From the NCBI GenBank assembly GCA_039583875.1, contig CM077164.1, positions 69,967,628 to 70,031,627 of the forward strand: a DNA stretch of 64,000 nucleotides, given 5' to 3'. Shown here piece by piece: positions 23,808 through 33,875 of the stretch. Source of the DNA: Platanthera guangdongensis (Eukaryota; Streptophyta; Magnoliopsida; Asparagales; Orchidaceae). A program made the translations under genes and the position numbers. How positions within the stretch are numbered: the first letter of the stretch is position 1; each line of letters begins with the position of its first letter. The notes under the pieces were generated by a model. That model saw nothing but the letters and a program-made list of their open reading frames with translations, was not told the DNA's origin and made no database searches.

Positions 23808-25121
23808 CTATTTCTCTTTGACTAGGTCATCCTTGTGTTTTTGAGCCAGGAACTTCTTTCTTTGCCTTTCAACGTACTCCTTGGGCTTTGGATAGTATCT
23901 GGGAGGAGGAGCTTTATCTGCCGCAGTGTTGGTCCTGAAGAAGATGTTCTGTTTAGCTTCATATGTCTTGTGCAGCTCCCACTCATGCTGGCTGTATACG
24001 TCGTTCCGATTGATTTCCCCATTTTCTTGTAGCCAGAACGTGTCCAAGATAATACTCTTTGATACCGGACTCCACCTTTCGTTCCTCACTTCATCCTCCT
24101 TCAATCTGATTTTCTTTTCAGCTTGCGTTTCCTTAGATGTCCCTTCTTGAGATTTTCTCTTGTCCCTAGCTTTTGCTAGGGCTCCTTGGTCAAACATGGC
24201 CATCAGTTTTGCTTTGGAGGTGGCCCTAGCAGCCCTTTGAGCATCAGCTTCACTTAAAGGAACTTCTTCAGCACTTGCTCCCTCATCAGCCGCAGTATTA
24301 TTTTCAGGAGCAGGATTACCCTCAGGATTTTCAGGGATATTGGCGCCTAACGCTTGTTTGAGCATCCACCAGCAACTGTCATAAACATATATATTTGACT
24401 GTTCAAAATTTTTGATTATGATTTCCTGAAGCTCGGCCATCTTAGATGTATATTCTTTCTCCCCCTTTTTGGCTTTGACGGCAATGGAGTTTGCATAAGA
24501 ATGCAGTGACTCATCAATGTGCTTTGTAGTCTTGGAGAACTCGGTAATCAAGGCTTGTTGATTGCTGTTAAGAGTCACCATGTTGGCATCAAATTTTTGG
24601 ATGTTATTTGCCACGACATGAGCATTCTGATTAACGACTGCGAGTGTATCTGTGTTCTTTTTCAATCCGTCCATAAGAAGAGTTACAGCTTTGTCGGCTG
24701 CTGTATACTTGTCTTCAAACTTCTTTTCCATCAAATCCAGTTTGTGATTGATTTCCACAACGTTCTTGAGCATTAGATTCTCAGATTTCTTAATTCTTTT
24801 TAACATTTTATTTTGAGCTTACTCAAAAGATGCTTTGAGCTCATCCACGATACCTTGAATAACATTCACCGTGTGATTAGCTAGATCAGCTCGTAGTGGA
24901 TGATCCTGAGGCATTCCTTGGCCTTGCTCTTCAGCAGATTCACTTGTAGAGCTGGATACTAGCACAGTCTCTAAAGGGGGAATACTTACAGCCTCAGTAG
25001 ATTTCTCGGAAGTACTTAGCAGCCTCTGCTGAGAGGACTCCCCCTCCACTGTTGCACTAATTTTCTCAGGAACCTCCCTCTGATACCACTTGACAGTCCA
25101 TCTAGTGTCAACTACCTTCAC
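23808..25121 (-). pseudogene. Element D single gene: coiled-coil ORF3-like protein
   Basis: Minus strand, one frame of about 430 codons with a single TAA at 24819-24821. The N-terminal part is Ser/Thr/Glu-rich, the middle (24800-24450) is heptad-like and rich in Lys, Glu, Asn and Leu (coiled coil), then comes an acidic linker. The C-terminal 110 residues align with the end of ORF3 in F1 and F2: W(S)P.S..IIL, YS..EW, P..Y.PKP..Y.ERQ. No zinc knuckle, protease, integrase or RT is present. The frame begins at or before the primer site (TGGTATCAGAGG is read through), so the true start is unclear. The family's role is unknown; in Sireviruses the third ORF has been called envelope-like. Confidence 0.75.
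25081..25090 (-). promoter_or_regulatory. Primer-binding site of element D
   Basis: TGGTATCA on the minus strand, two bases after the 5' LTR end, matches the initiator-Met tRNA 3' end. It marks the LTR/internal boundary. Confidence 0.85.
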
Positions 25122-26617
25122 CTATGGGGGGGGGGGAATAGGTGACGTGCAGCGTTTTTGCGGAATTAAAATTGTACCTGCACAAGAAAACAAAACAGCA
25201 CAGCACAGAAAGGACACAGGCAAATTATAGTGGTTCCCCGATTTGGGTACATCCACTTTCCCCCCTTCGACCTATCTCCCAACCAGGGACGACTCGGTCA
25301 CTTCACCAACAGGATTGAAATCCAATCCTTGCACTAATGAAAGGAACCCTTCCACACGTAGGAGTCACTACTCCCACAACACGGGTTGCACCCAACCCTT
25401 ACAACTAGGAACCAACGTTCCTTTACAACAAAATTGAAAATAGAATGTACAAGAAATACAAACAACTTATGGAGACTAAGGTGTCCCTCTTCGTTCGATG
25501 ACGTGTTCTTGAAGTCAACGAAGAGTCCACAACCCTAGATCTCACTTGGAGAGAATCTCCCCGAAACCGGCGGCGGCACGAAGGGTGGCGGCTAGGTTCT
25601 CGGGATCGGCGGTGACAACGGTGTGCGGCTGCTGTACTTTGGAGATTCAATCTTCGTAGCAAAGCTAGCAAGGTCTACCAACGGTCACACTAGGATCGAT
25701 CGTCTCGATCGATTTGGAAGGGGAAGGTTTTCCCAATCAACGAATCAAGAGACAAAGGATCTCTGGTTAGACGCGTGAGACGCTGTGCTTGGCTAAGATT
25801 CTGTCGCTGGGAGATCTGGAAGAACCACGATCAAAAGCGGCGAACAACTAGCACGAGCGGCGACGGCGGCGGAGTACGATTCGCGATCTAGGTCACGTCG
25901 GCGGCTCGGATTCTTTTCAAAATTCTCGGTGTCTAATTACTGTTCAAAATATGCGTGTATTTATACAGTAGAATACTCCTTTATGACCATTATGGGTCCC
26001 ACCAGAAGAAACCCTAACAGCGGTTCAAAACAGCGTCTTAACATTTGATCCGGTCCAGTGGGATCCAGAAAATCGCCCAAGTCAAAATCGGCGAGAATCG
26101 AAGGTGATTCTCGACGAGTCGGCGAGAATCAAAGGTGATTCTCGACGATTCGGCGAGAATCAAAGGTGATTCTCGTCGAAGTTGACTTGTTTGCACGCAC
26201 TGATTTAGCCGGATAGAGACGGCGAGAATCAGCCAGTGATTCTCGACGATTCGGCGAGAATCACCAGTGATTCTCGTCGATTGTTACTTAGACGATTTTT
26301 CGTCTTTCCACCCATGAGCTGCTCTTTGACCCATCCTTGCTCCTTGTCTGCTCTTGCATTATCACAGCCCTGTACTTGAAAATAAGTACACTCCAATAGA
26401 GAGAGTACACGTAGGCCAACACAATGATCTGCTCAACGAGGGATTACGTCGCGCAGACCTGTGTATATTGACCTACTGCACCCTTACATTGGTGTGTACT
26501 TAGCGTGGAATAACTGCAAGCATAACTTAAAGGATTTTATCAAATACATTGTGAATTCATCTTAGCTTGACAGGTGGTTTCCTCAAATCCAGGTAATTGT
26601 GGATACATTACCCAACA
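25091..26617 (-). mobile_element. 5' LTR of element D, 1527 bp
   Basis: Uninterrupted copy, TGACAGTCC...ACCCAACA on the + strand. Palindrome array at 26085-26285; sense TATA box TATAAATA at 25965-25958; G-run hairpin CACCTATGGGG...TAGGTGA near the LTR end (25119-25145). Followed by CAATT. Confidence 0.92.
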
Positions 26618-26793
26618 CAATTGCTAGCTGATGAACAAGTGGAATTAATGAAAAGGTGGACTTTAAATGTGATTCCCATTGTGGGCACACCACTGCTTCC
26701 GCTGCTTAGTTTGTCCCCAAATTAAACTCACGCGGGGGTGACCCAGGGGTTGTGGACTGTTACTTTTCGATCGAGGTTTCCTCTGATACCACT
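26618..26793 (-). other. Element C leader and primer-binding site
   Basis: After element D's CAATT, 170 bp of C leader remain. They share GGGCACACCACTGCTTCCGC and a following GTTTGTCCCCAAA with A's leader (about 47255-47297). Primer site TGGTATCAGAGG on the minus strand at 26791-26780. Confidence 0.8.
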
Positions 26794-28318
26794 TGTAAGA
26801 CCCCCCCCCCCCCTTTTTTGAAACACCGGGGTCTTAGGCCCAGAACTGCTGCTTTGCGGTGACACCTTCACGCCCTAAAGATTCATCACCACAAATCGCC
26901 GATTCTGTCGGCCGATTCGATCACATAAAAGCAACAAAAGTAGAGTAAGCACAAGAGTGGTAAAACTCTAACCAGAAGTCCACAAAATACCATCACCTCA
27001 GAGTAAATATATCTCCACGAAGGGAGAGTCCACAGAATATAATGTATTGTAAATAAGGGCTTAAGCCCGTTATATCATATCCTCACTACATAATCACTCA
27101 AGCGGAAGCAAAGTAAAACACTACTAAGGTCAGGGGCTCACAGTCCCCGCCATTTAAACTCCGGTGTTAGACTGCCCCATCTCCAAGCGTGCCGACCTGC
27201 GGGGCTGCTCCTCCATGCTGGGCTCCACGATCCCCTAAATGATGTGGTTCGAAAACCGTTAGTCTAAAAGACTAAGTCCTATCATCCCCCACCCCTTCCC
27301 CCATGGCTCTTAGGCACCGAGCGGAGAGGAAGAAAGGGGAGGAGTTGTAGGTGGAGAGTAATCAAGAAACAGATGTCAGCGGACCTATACTAGCAAATTA
27401 ATAGTACAAGTGGTAGTAAAGTAAAGTATGAAAAGTAACCTTAACTTATACGGAAACATATAAGCAAGGGATCTTTTACAGGGCTCCCATCGTATAAAGA
27501 GTCTCATACCAATTTATACGTTGCGGTGTCGGTTATTATCAGTAATATATGTATAAAGAATTTAACCTTAATTTATAAACTTGCCCACACAAGCTTATAG
27601 ACTAAGGGGTCGTTTTGCAGGGCCTATTGTATAAGCGTCTCATACCACTTATACAATAGGTGACATGGGTTTTATGTTATGGTTATTCTATGACATGCAA
27701 GTGGGTTATGATGCTATCATGCAAGTGCAACTCACCCACCCGACTCTGTGCACACAGACCTTTAGTTTCCCCTTTCTGGAGCCGAACCTCCCAGGATACC
27801 TCCGTAGTGGCAGACGGAAGCGGTGGGTTGGGCCTCGCCCACCTCTAAACCAGTAAAGCACTACCGGTCAGACCTATCGTACGCCTCAATGTTGGTGCAC
27901 TAAACGGACTCCTGCGTACTCTTGCCGGCTGGCGCACCGGACTTCTGTTGGCGAAGTGCTAGCCACACTTGCCGAGTCAACGTATTGGGGTCGGTGCATC
28001 GACACTCCAATACCGAAGACCCACCACCTTTATTTTATGCACATGCAACCTTATGTATCAGTACCGAGCCAAAGCTCCCCGGGCCATCCTGCCCCTCACA
28101 AATATCAACCGAGCCAAAGCTCGTCGGGCCATTCTGCCCCTTTCCACAACCACCGAGCCTAGCGCTCGGATATCCCAGTCAAACTAACTTCCCGAGACAC
28201 CGGGGTGTGTGAAAGTGAACCCCTAATTATTCTAGTTGCTCTTTAAGATTTATCACTCCTACAGTTTATGTTAGTCTAGGACTGCCCAAGGTATACCTCG
28301 TGAAGGGCTCTCGATGGC
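26794..28318 (-). mobile_element. 5' LTR of element C, 3'-end part (before F1 insertion)
   Basis: TGTAAGACCCCC... aligns with 6459-7990. It stops at GATGGC (28313-28318), where F1 is inserted, and resumes at 41106. Confidence 0.92.
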
Positions 28319-28631
28319 TGAAAGGAATTGTACCTAATCACCTAAAGGGGGGGTGAATAGGTGACCTAAATCTTTTTAAAATTTACTGGCAGAATAAATC
28401 ACAGCATTCACAGAACTATAAACAGCAATCACAGCAATAGTTACACACAGAGAACATAGATATTTATAGTGGTTCGCCAAGGTCTGGGTCCATCCACTTT
28501 CCCCCTTCGCCCATCTAGTAGTGTACTAGATTCGGCCAAACTCCTCCACTATTCCTCAGATCCTCAGATCTTACACTCAGAACACCAAACAGGTTCCTAC
28601 AACTCAGGCTCAAAGCCCTACCACTCAGTAT

Positions 28632-28697
28632 TCACCAAGACCTACACTCAGCCTTCAACAAGGCCTACACTCAGCCCTCAACAAGGCCTACACTCAG
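28632..28697. repeat. CCTACACTCAG tandem repeats in LTR F1
   Basis: Units of about 23-25 bp (CAACAAGGCCTACACTCAGCC) repeat nearly three times, inside a wider run of CTAC(A/C)(A)CTCAG motifs from 28560 to 28830. Same pattern at 39464-39533 and, diverged, at 52511-52573. Confidence 0.8.
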
Positions 28698-29151
28698 AGA
28701 AATGAATCTCCTACACTCAGGCACACAGGCCCTACCACTCAGCCTTTATAATTTCAGGCTTACAACTCAGATCCCTAAGGATCCTACAAGAAATTAAAAT
28801 TACAAAGTGTAAACCTACAACTCAGAATGAAAGAGAAGAGTTGTCTGGTTTCTTGAAGAGTTCTTGGAAGAACTTTGCTGAGATCAACCTCCATTGGCTT
28901 CCTTCAAAGCTTCTTGAATTTAGAACACAGTAGGGTTGAGTATCTATGCAAATGATCTTCAATCACTGCTGACTTAAGAATCAGATCTCAATCTGAAACT
29001 TTCTTCACAGCCTTGTTCAATAGTTGTCTTCTTAGAAGGAGCTCTCTCTCTCCAACTTCTTAGATCTTCTGATCACTTCAATTGATTGTTGTTAATCTTC
29101 CTCTGATTGTGTTGATCTGTGCTTAATCACTTCTGATTGCTGACAGAATAA

Positions 29152-29164
29152 GCCTTTATATAGG
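29152..29164 (-). promoter_or_regulatory. TATA box of F1 LTR
   Basis: CCTATATAAAGGC on the minus strand, about 130 bp downstream (sense) of the last GTGTCGACAC copy. The other LTR has it at 40000-39988 and F2 at about 53103-53091 and 63833-63822. Confidence 0.75.
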
Positions 29165-29317
29165 CTTTCTTCATGGTGACCGGCTGATCCGGTTCCTAAC
29201 AGCTTTCTGACAGCTCTGACAGTTGTAGTAGACTGGCTGGGATGGCAGCTGTCAAGTCATCCAGTCACTTCTTGAATTTTCTGTAACTGTCTGAAAGTGT
29301 CGAGACAGTCAGTCTTT

Positions 29318-30119
29318 AAGTGTCGACACTGATAGTCTAAGTGTCGACACAAGTAGACTAAGTGTCGACACTAGCCTTCATGGTGTCGACACAACTCCTT
29401 GTGTTGTAGAATCTGCTTCTCGACACTGCTTCTTCAACATGTGTCGACACTGATCTTGTGTGTCGACACAAGTCCTTCTTCTTTGATACTTAGTTGATTT
29501 CTTGTAAGTGTCGACACAACTCCTTTGTGTCGACACATCTTCTTGTGTTGAACTTGTTAAGTGTCGACACATCTTCTTGGTGTCGACACATGCCTTCTGT
29601 GTTGATACTTTTGCTGAGTGTTGACACATCTCCTTTGTGTCGACACTTGTACTTAGACTTCATTGAAATTTACTGAGTGTCGACACAGCCTCCTAGTGTC
29701 GACACTTTCTTCATGTGTTGAGACTTTTGCTGTGTGTCGAAACATTCTTCATTATATCGACACTTGTACTTAAACTCTGTTGAAGTTTGCTGAGTGTCGA
29801 CACAGCCTCCTAGTGTCGACACTTGTACTTGAACTTTGTTGATGTTTTGCTGAGTGTCGACACAGCCTCCTAGTGTCGACACTTTCTGATGTCGACAAAG
29901 TTCCTCTGGGTGTCGACACTGCTTTTAAGTGTCGACACAGCTTCTCTGGACATTTCTTCATTGAGTGTCGACACGACCTGTATGTGTCGACACTTTCCTT
30001 CTGGTGTCGACTCTGCATTCCTGGTGTCGACACAATTACTCCAAGTGTCCACACTGCTTCTCTGGGTGTCGACACAAGTCTTCTTAAGTGTCGACACTTT
30101 TCTTCTAGGTGTCGACACA
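29318..30119. repeat. GTGTCGACAC palindrome array in F1 3' LTR
   Basis: About 25 perfect copies of the 10-bp palindrome GTGTCGACAC in 800 bp, plus many one-base variants (TTGACAC, GTGTCGACT). Spacing is irregular (10-60 bp) with pyrimidine-rich spacers such as AGCCTCCTA and CTTCT. Every copy contains a SalI site and a central TCGA. The array fills the LTR between its sense start and the TATA box. Second copy at 40154-40955. Confidence 0.97.
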
Positions 30120-30264
30120 TGGACTTAGAAACTTTTAATGCTTTCCCTACAATTACTTAACCTGCACAAGGTAACTCAAAATACATCAAATACACCTTGA
30201 TGTATATCATTGAGTGGGGTGAGGCTTATTTAAATCTGGTACATTAAATCCAATGTACCCAACA

Positions 30265-30537
30265 ATCTCCCCATATTTGGAGAAGTCATAACCCTTAGTC
30301 AATGATATACACCATACATAACAAATTCACAATATGATGCAAAACAATATTAAATGACAGGGTAAGTACATAAACATGCATGAACAAAACATGTATATAC
30401 ACATAGCTCAGAACAATTAATGTAATAGATGAACATATAATATTGTTCTTTCAAAATCCAACATTTACATTAATCAACAGTTTACATTGAGTTTACTACA
30501 AATGATTACATCTTGTAAACTTAAGTAAATGTCTATC
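30265..30537 (-). other. F1 3' untranslated region with polypurine tract
   Basis: Sense polypurine tract ATGGGGAGAT abuts the LTR. The rest is AT-rich DNA with no gene. Confidence 0.75.
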
Positions 30538-33368
30538 CTATTGCTGCTCTGGTTCTTTGATTACAGTCCCCTTTCCAGATTGTATCTTTGCTTGAACTGG
30601 GGCTTCATTATCATCATCAGCAGCAGGCTTCTTCCCTTTAAGGTCTTTCTTTTTCAACTCTTCTGCCTTGATCTTTTGCCTTTCAAAATAATGATAAGGC
30701 TTAGGAAAGTACTTGTTAGGCTCCTGTGCATTAGGAGGTAGCTTTCCCATCTTAGCCTTTCTTCTATATTGAACAATTACCTCTTGCCTGTTCTCATGCT
30801 TCCTCCACTCCAGTTCAGAATACCACTTGTTTCTATACAAAATATTATCTTTAGCAGCTTTACATGTAGTCAAAATGATATTCCTGGAAGTGGTCTCCAT
30901 TGTTCAAAATCAGGCCTTAGTTCAGCTTGCTCTCTGAACCTTTTCTTAGACAATGCAGTCTCTTGTTCCTTCAGTAAATCCTCTTGTTCTTTCAGTATTG
31001 CCTCAGGCACTGGCTGAACTACTTTCTCAATGATGACATTCTGATTTCCCTCAAGAGGGTTATACATTGATTGTATGTCTTGATGTATCATATCAAAGTC
31101 TGGTGGAGGGTATATCACTTGAGCTACTTCAGCTGGCTCCCCTCCAAGATATGTAGGGTTAATTCCAGACTCTGCCACATTATCATCATCACATAATGGA
31201 GGATATCCAAGGGTGGCTCTGATGGAATTTGAAATCCACTTTGCATGATCAGAGCTGGCTTTGACTAACACCCTCTCCCCCTTTATGACTTCTCTTTCAA
31301 TGTGATCCCTAAGATCATCTTTCTGAAACCTTATTTGTGCATTCAGATAGTTTACTCCATCCTTATAGAAAGGTTTCAACCTTTGGAGCTTTTCAGTTAT
31401 TAGCTTCTGGGAATCCTGAAGTGCAGAAGTAACAGCAGTTAGGCTCTCTTGCAATGCTTTGTCAAATTCTTCTTTGGCAGTGGTCAGGGCTGCATTCTGG
31501 GCAGTTGCTATATTCTTCAGTTCAGTTACAATGGCATTGTATGAAGCTGTCAAATTATCATTCATCCTGATCTGATTCTCCAGGACATAGCCTTGCTTCA
31601 CTTCAAGCTCATCAAGTTTTGTCTTTATTTTCTCCTAATGTGTTGCCAGATAGACAACGGCATTCCCTCCTTTATGGAAGCAGTCAGTCATCTCTTTCTT
31701 GTTCAGATTCATTTCAAATCTGATTGACTTGATGTCTTGGGCCAGATCAAATCGCAGTGACTTATGCCCTTCATCCATATAAGATTACAAAGCCTGTCTT
31801 TGCTCATCCATCTTTATCTGCAATGCTACCATCAAAGAACTATAGTCAGTAGATGGAGCAGGCTGTGGTGCAATTGTTTGCAGTGCATTTTTATATGTCT
31901 GGCTCCCCCTCTTGAAGACTTGAAATTTCCTCTTCTTGGCTCTTACAGCCTCTTCATCCTCTGAAGCAGATGTGCTAGCTATATCAACCCTGTCCTTAGG
32001 GCTTGAAGGTAAATCCTTGTCAGTCCTAGGAACCTGCTTAGCATTCTTTGGCACTCCAGTTTCTTTGATTGCAGTTTCTTCTTCAATCTCCACTTGCTCC
32101 CCCTCAATATTGACTTTCTCCCCCTCAGCAGCAGCTTTTTATTTCTCAAAATCTGTTTGTAGAAGATCTGGGAATAGCTCTTCTAGGGTAAATTCCTGTT
32201 GAGGATGGGGTGGAGAATCTCTTATATCATCAACAACTTGATCAGCAACAGATGTGTCCTCCATGACAACATCCTGAGGTTGGCTATGTGTCTGTGTTTG
32301 CTGATTAACATTAGGTAATGAATCAGACAAAACATCATCCTCAATAGGGAAATCTAACTTATTAATTTCAGTTATTACCTCATGTATTGTGTGGGTAGCT
32401 TGTTCACTCTCTAGTGGAGTTGGCTCTTCCACAAGTAAAGGCTCCCCCTGGAGTGGATCCTGGTGAGTTGGGCTTGCTTGTGGTAGCTCCCCCTGCCTTG
32501 GTGCATCTTCTTGTCTAGCTGGAGATTGTCCAGCATTACTTCCTTGTTCATCATCAGAACTAAATACTACTAGCTCTTCAGAGCTGCTGGAGGATTCCTG
32601 AGCCACAGGGGCTGTCTTCTTCTTCTTTTTCTGGGGTGTTTCCTTCACTGGAGATGGCAGTTCTTTGGTAAGTACTCTATCCCACCTAGAGAAGATTCTC
32701 ATATCCATCTTCCTCATGTGGTTAATCTTTGAACATGCAGCTTGGTTCATTACCTCAGGAATACTGCCAACTAGGTAAAGACTTAGTATTCTACCCAAAT
32801 TGGGCTTCTTCATACTTTCTTTAATCTTATCAAACATAACTATAGCCCAATCAGTATTTAGTTTGAATATTATCCTTGTCATAAGGCTAAACATGTGAGC
32901 TGAGATTCTGTCATGGCCTCCAGGCTTGCTTAGGATGACTTTGCCCACAATCTCAGATAGAAACTTGCCTTGCATATTCATTCCCTTTCTGTTGAAAACA
33001 GATCCAATTTTCATTTTGGAGTCCAGTTCACACCATGTTAATGCTTCTCTAGTCTTAGAAGCAGAAACATCTTCTTCTTCATTAGTCCTTGGTAGTTGTA
33101 GTACCTTTCTCAGACTCTTAGGAGAGACCTTCACCTTTTCCCCATGCACTCTTGACTTAATTTTGAGTCCTGATTCATCTAGTTTTGCTGCATTCAGAAA
33201 CTCAAGGACTTCCTTCTTCCAGATCTTAATTGGTTCTGAAACAAGAAATTCTAACCCAGTCTCTGCTATTAGGGTTATCACGCCTTTGATCTCGGGTTTC
33301 GCGTCCTCAAATGCGTGTCGCACGAGTTCGTATCCTTCATTCACATTCTCTTCTAGCTTGGGCGCCAT
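30538..33368 (-). pseudogene. F1 ORF3 (Sirevirus third ORF, envelope-like position)
   Basis: Starts at ATG 33368 (MAPKLEENVNEGYELV). Residues 1-230 are a globular domain with MFSLMTRIIFKL and NLGRILSLYLVGSIPEVMNQ, then a Lys run (QKKKKKTAP), a long acidic Ser/Gln/Glu/Pro-rich linker, a coiled-coil segment (about 31700-31300) and a conserved tail (FEQW, YSELEWRKHE, PNKYFPKPYHYFERQ, ending KEPEQQ). About 940 codons. Stops at 32139-32141 (TAA), 31785-31787 (TAA) and about 31635 (TAG), and a one-base frameshift near 30890, disable it. F2 shares the whole architecture and D its C-terminal half. No signal peptide or clear membrane helix is seen. Function unknown. Confidence 0.8.
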
Positions 33369-33399
33369 TAGGGTTTGAAGAAATTTGAATTAGAGAAGA

Positions 33400-33860
33400 G
33401 AGATGTCGACACACAAGTTTGGTCTCGAAACTTTGGTGAGCGTGTCGACAGACAATGGCGAAAACCTATTTATACCTTTCTAGAATCGAAGATGAAAGGG
33501 CGCGTCAAAATACTTAAATTGTGTCGACACTGTTGATAAGTGTCGACACTTACTTATAATGTCTCGACAACTATGTGTCGACACAAGTATAGTCGACAGA
33601 ATATATGTGTCGACACTTATTTATGTGTCGACAACACTTAGCTCGACACTTAGTCGAGACTTTACTAGACTAATTCTAAGTAAAGCCTAAGTGTCGACAC
33701 CACCTTGGATGTGTCGACACCTACACTACATGTGTCGACACTACTTCTTTGAAGTATCGACACTTACTTCCTAGATGTGTCGACACCATTTCTCTGAAAT
33801 GTCGACACCACTTTTCTGTGTTGACACAGACAACTCTGTGTGTCGACACCATTTTACTTA
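33400..33860 (-). promoter_or_regulatory. Internal palindrome array and TATA box upstream of F1 ORF3
   Basis: Between the pol stop (33876) and the ORF3 ATG (33368), about nine perfect GTGTCGACAC copies plus variants lie at 33520-33850, followed in sense by TATAAATAG at 33474-33466, 106 nt before the ATG. F2 has the same arrangement with the identical TATA core at 57190-57182. The order array, TATA, transcript mirrors the LTR promoter. Promoter function is inferred. Confidence 0.65.
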
Positions 33861-33875
33861 GCCAATTTTGAAAAC

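Larger units (their letters stand above)
13762..26617 (-). mobile_element. Element D: non-autonomous Sirevirus-like element nested in C
   Basis: Bounded by TGACAGTCC and ACCCAACA with the duplication CAATT at 13757-13761 and 26618-26622. On the minus strand: 5' LTR (26617-25091), primer site TGGTATCA (25088-25081), one ORF-3-like gene, (TA)n tract, polypurine tract (AGGGGGAGAT, ending at 23500) and 3' LTR (23499-13762, split by element E). Own DNA is about 4.7 kb. TGTTGGGTA termini, the AGGGGGAGAT tract and the LTR motif TATAGTGGTTCC..TGGGTACATCCAC are shared with F1 and F2. There is no gag or pol. Confidence 0.9.
28319..30264 (-). mobile_element. 3' LTR of element F1, 1946 bp
   Basis: TGAAAGGAATTG...ACCCAACA on the + strand; nearly identical to 39156-41100. 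Contains the hairpin CACCTAAAGGGG..TGAATAGGTG near its sense 3' end, ACACTCAG tandem repeats (28560-28830), a sense TATA box and the GTGTCGACAC array. Confidence 0.95.

Noticed and set aside
29318..30119. CRISPR-like array of short repeats with spacers
   Set aside because: Repeat is only 10 bp, the spacers are irregular and partly related, there are no cas genes, and the array lies in a plant LTR repeated at the other end of the element.
29378..30160. Several ORFs on both strands with repeated CRHL, VSTL, VDT motifs (also 40214-40996 and 53503-53889), looking like Cys/His repeat proteins
   Set aside because: They are translations of the GTGTCGACAC palindrome in different frames and occur on both strands over the same bases. 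There is no gene context.
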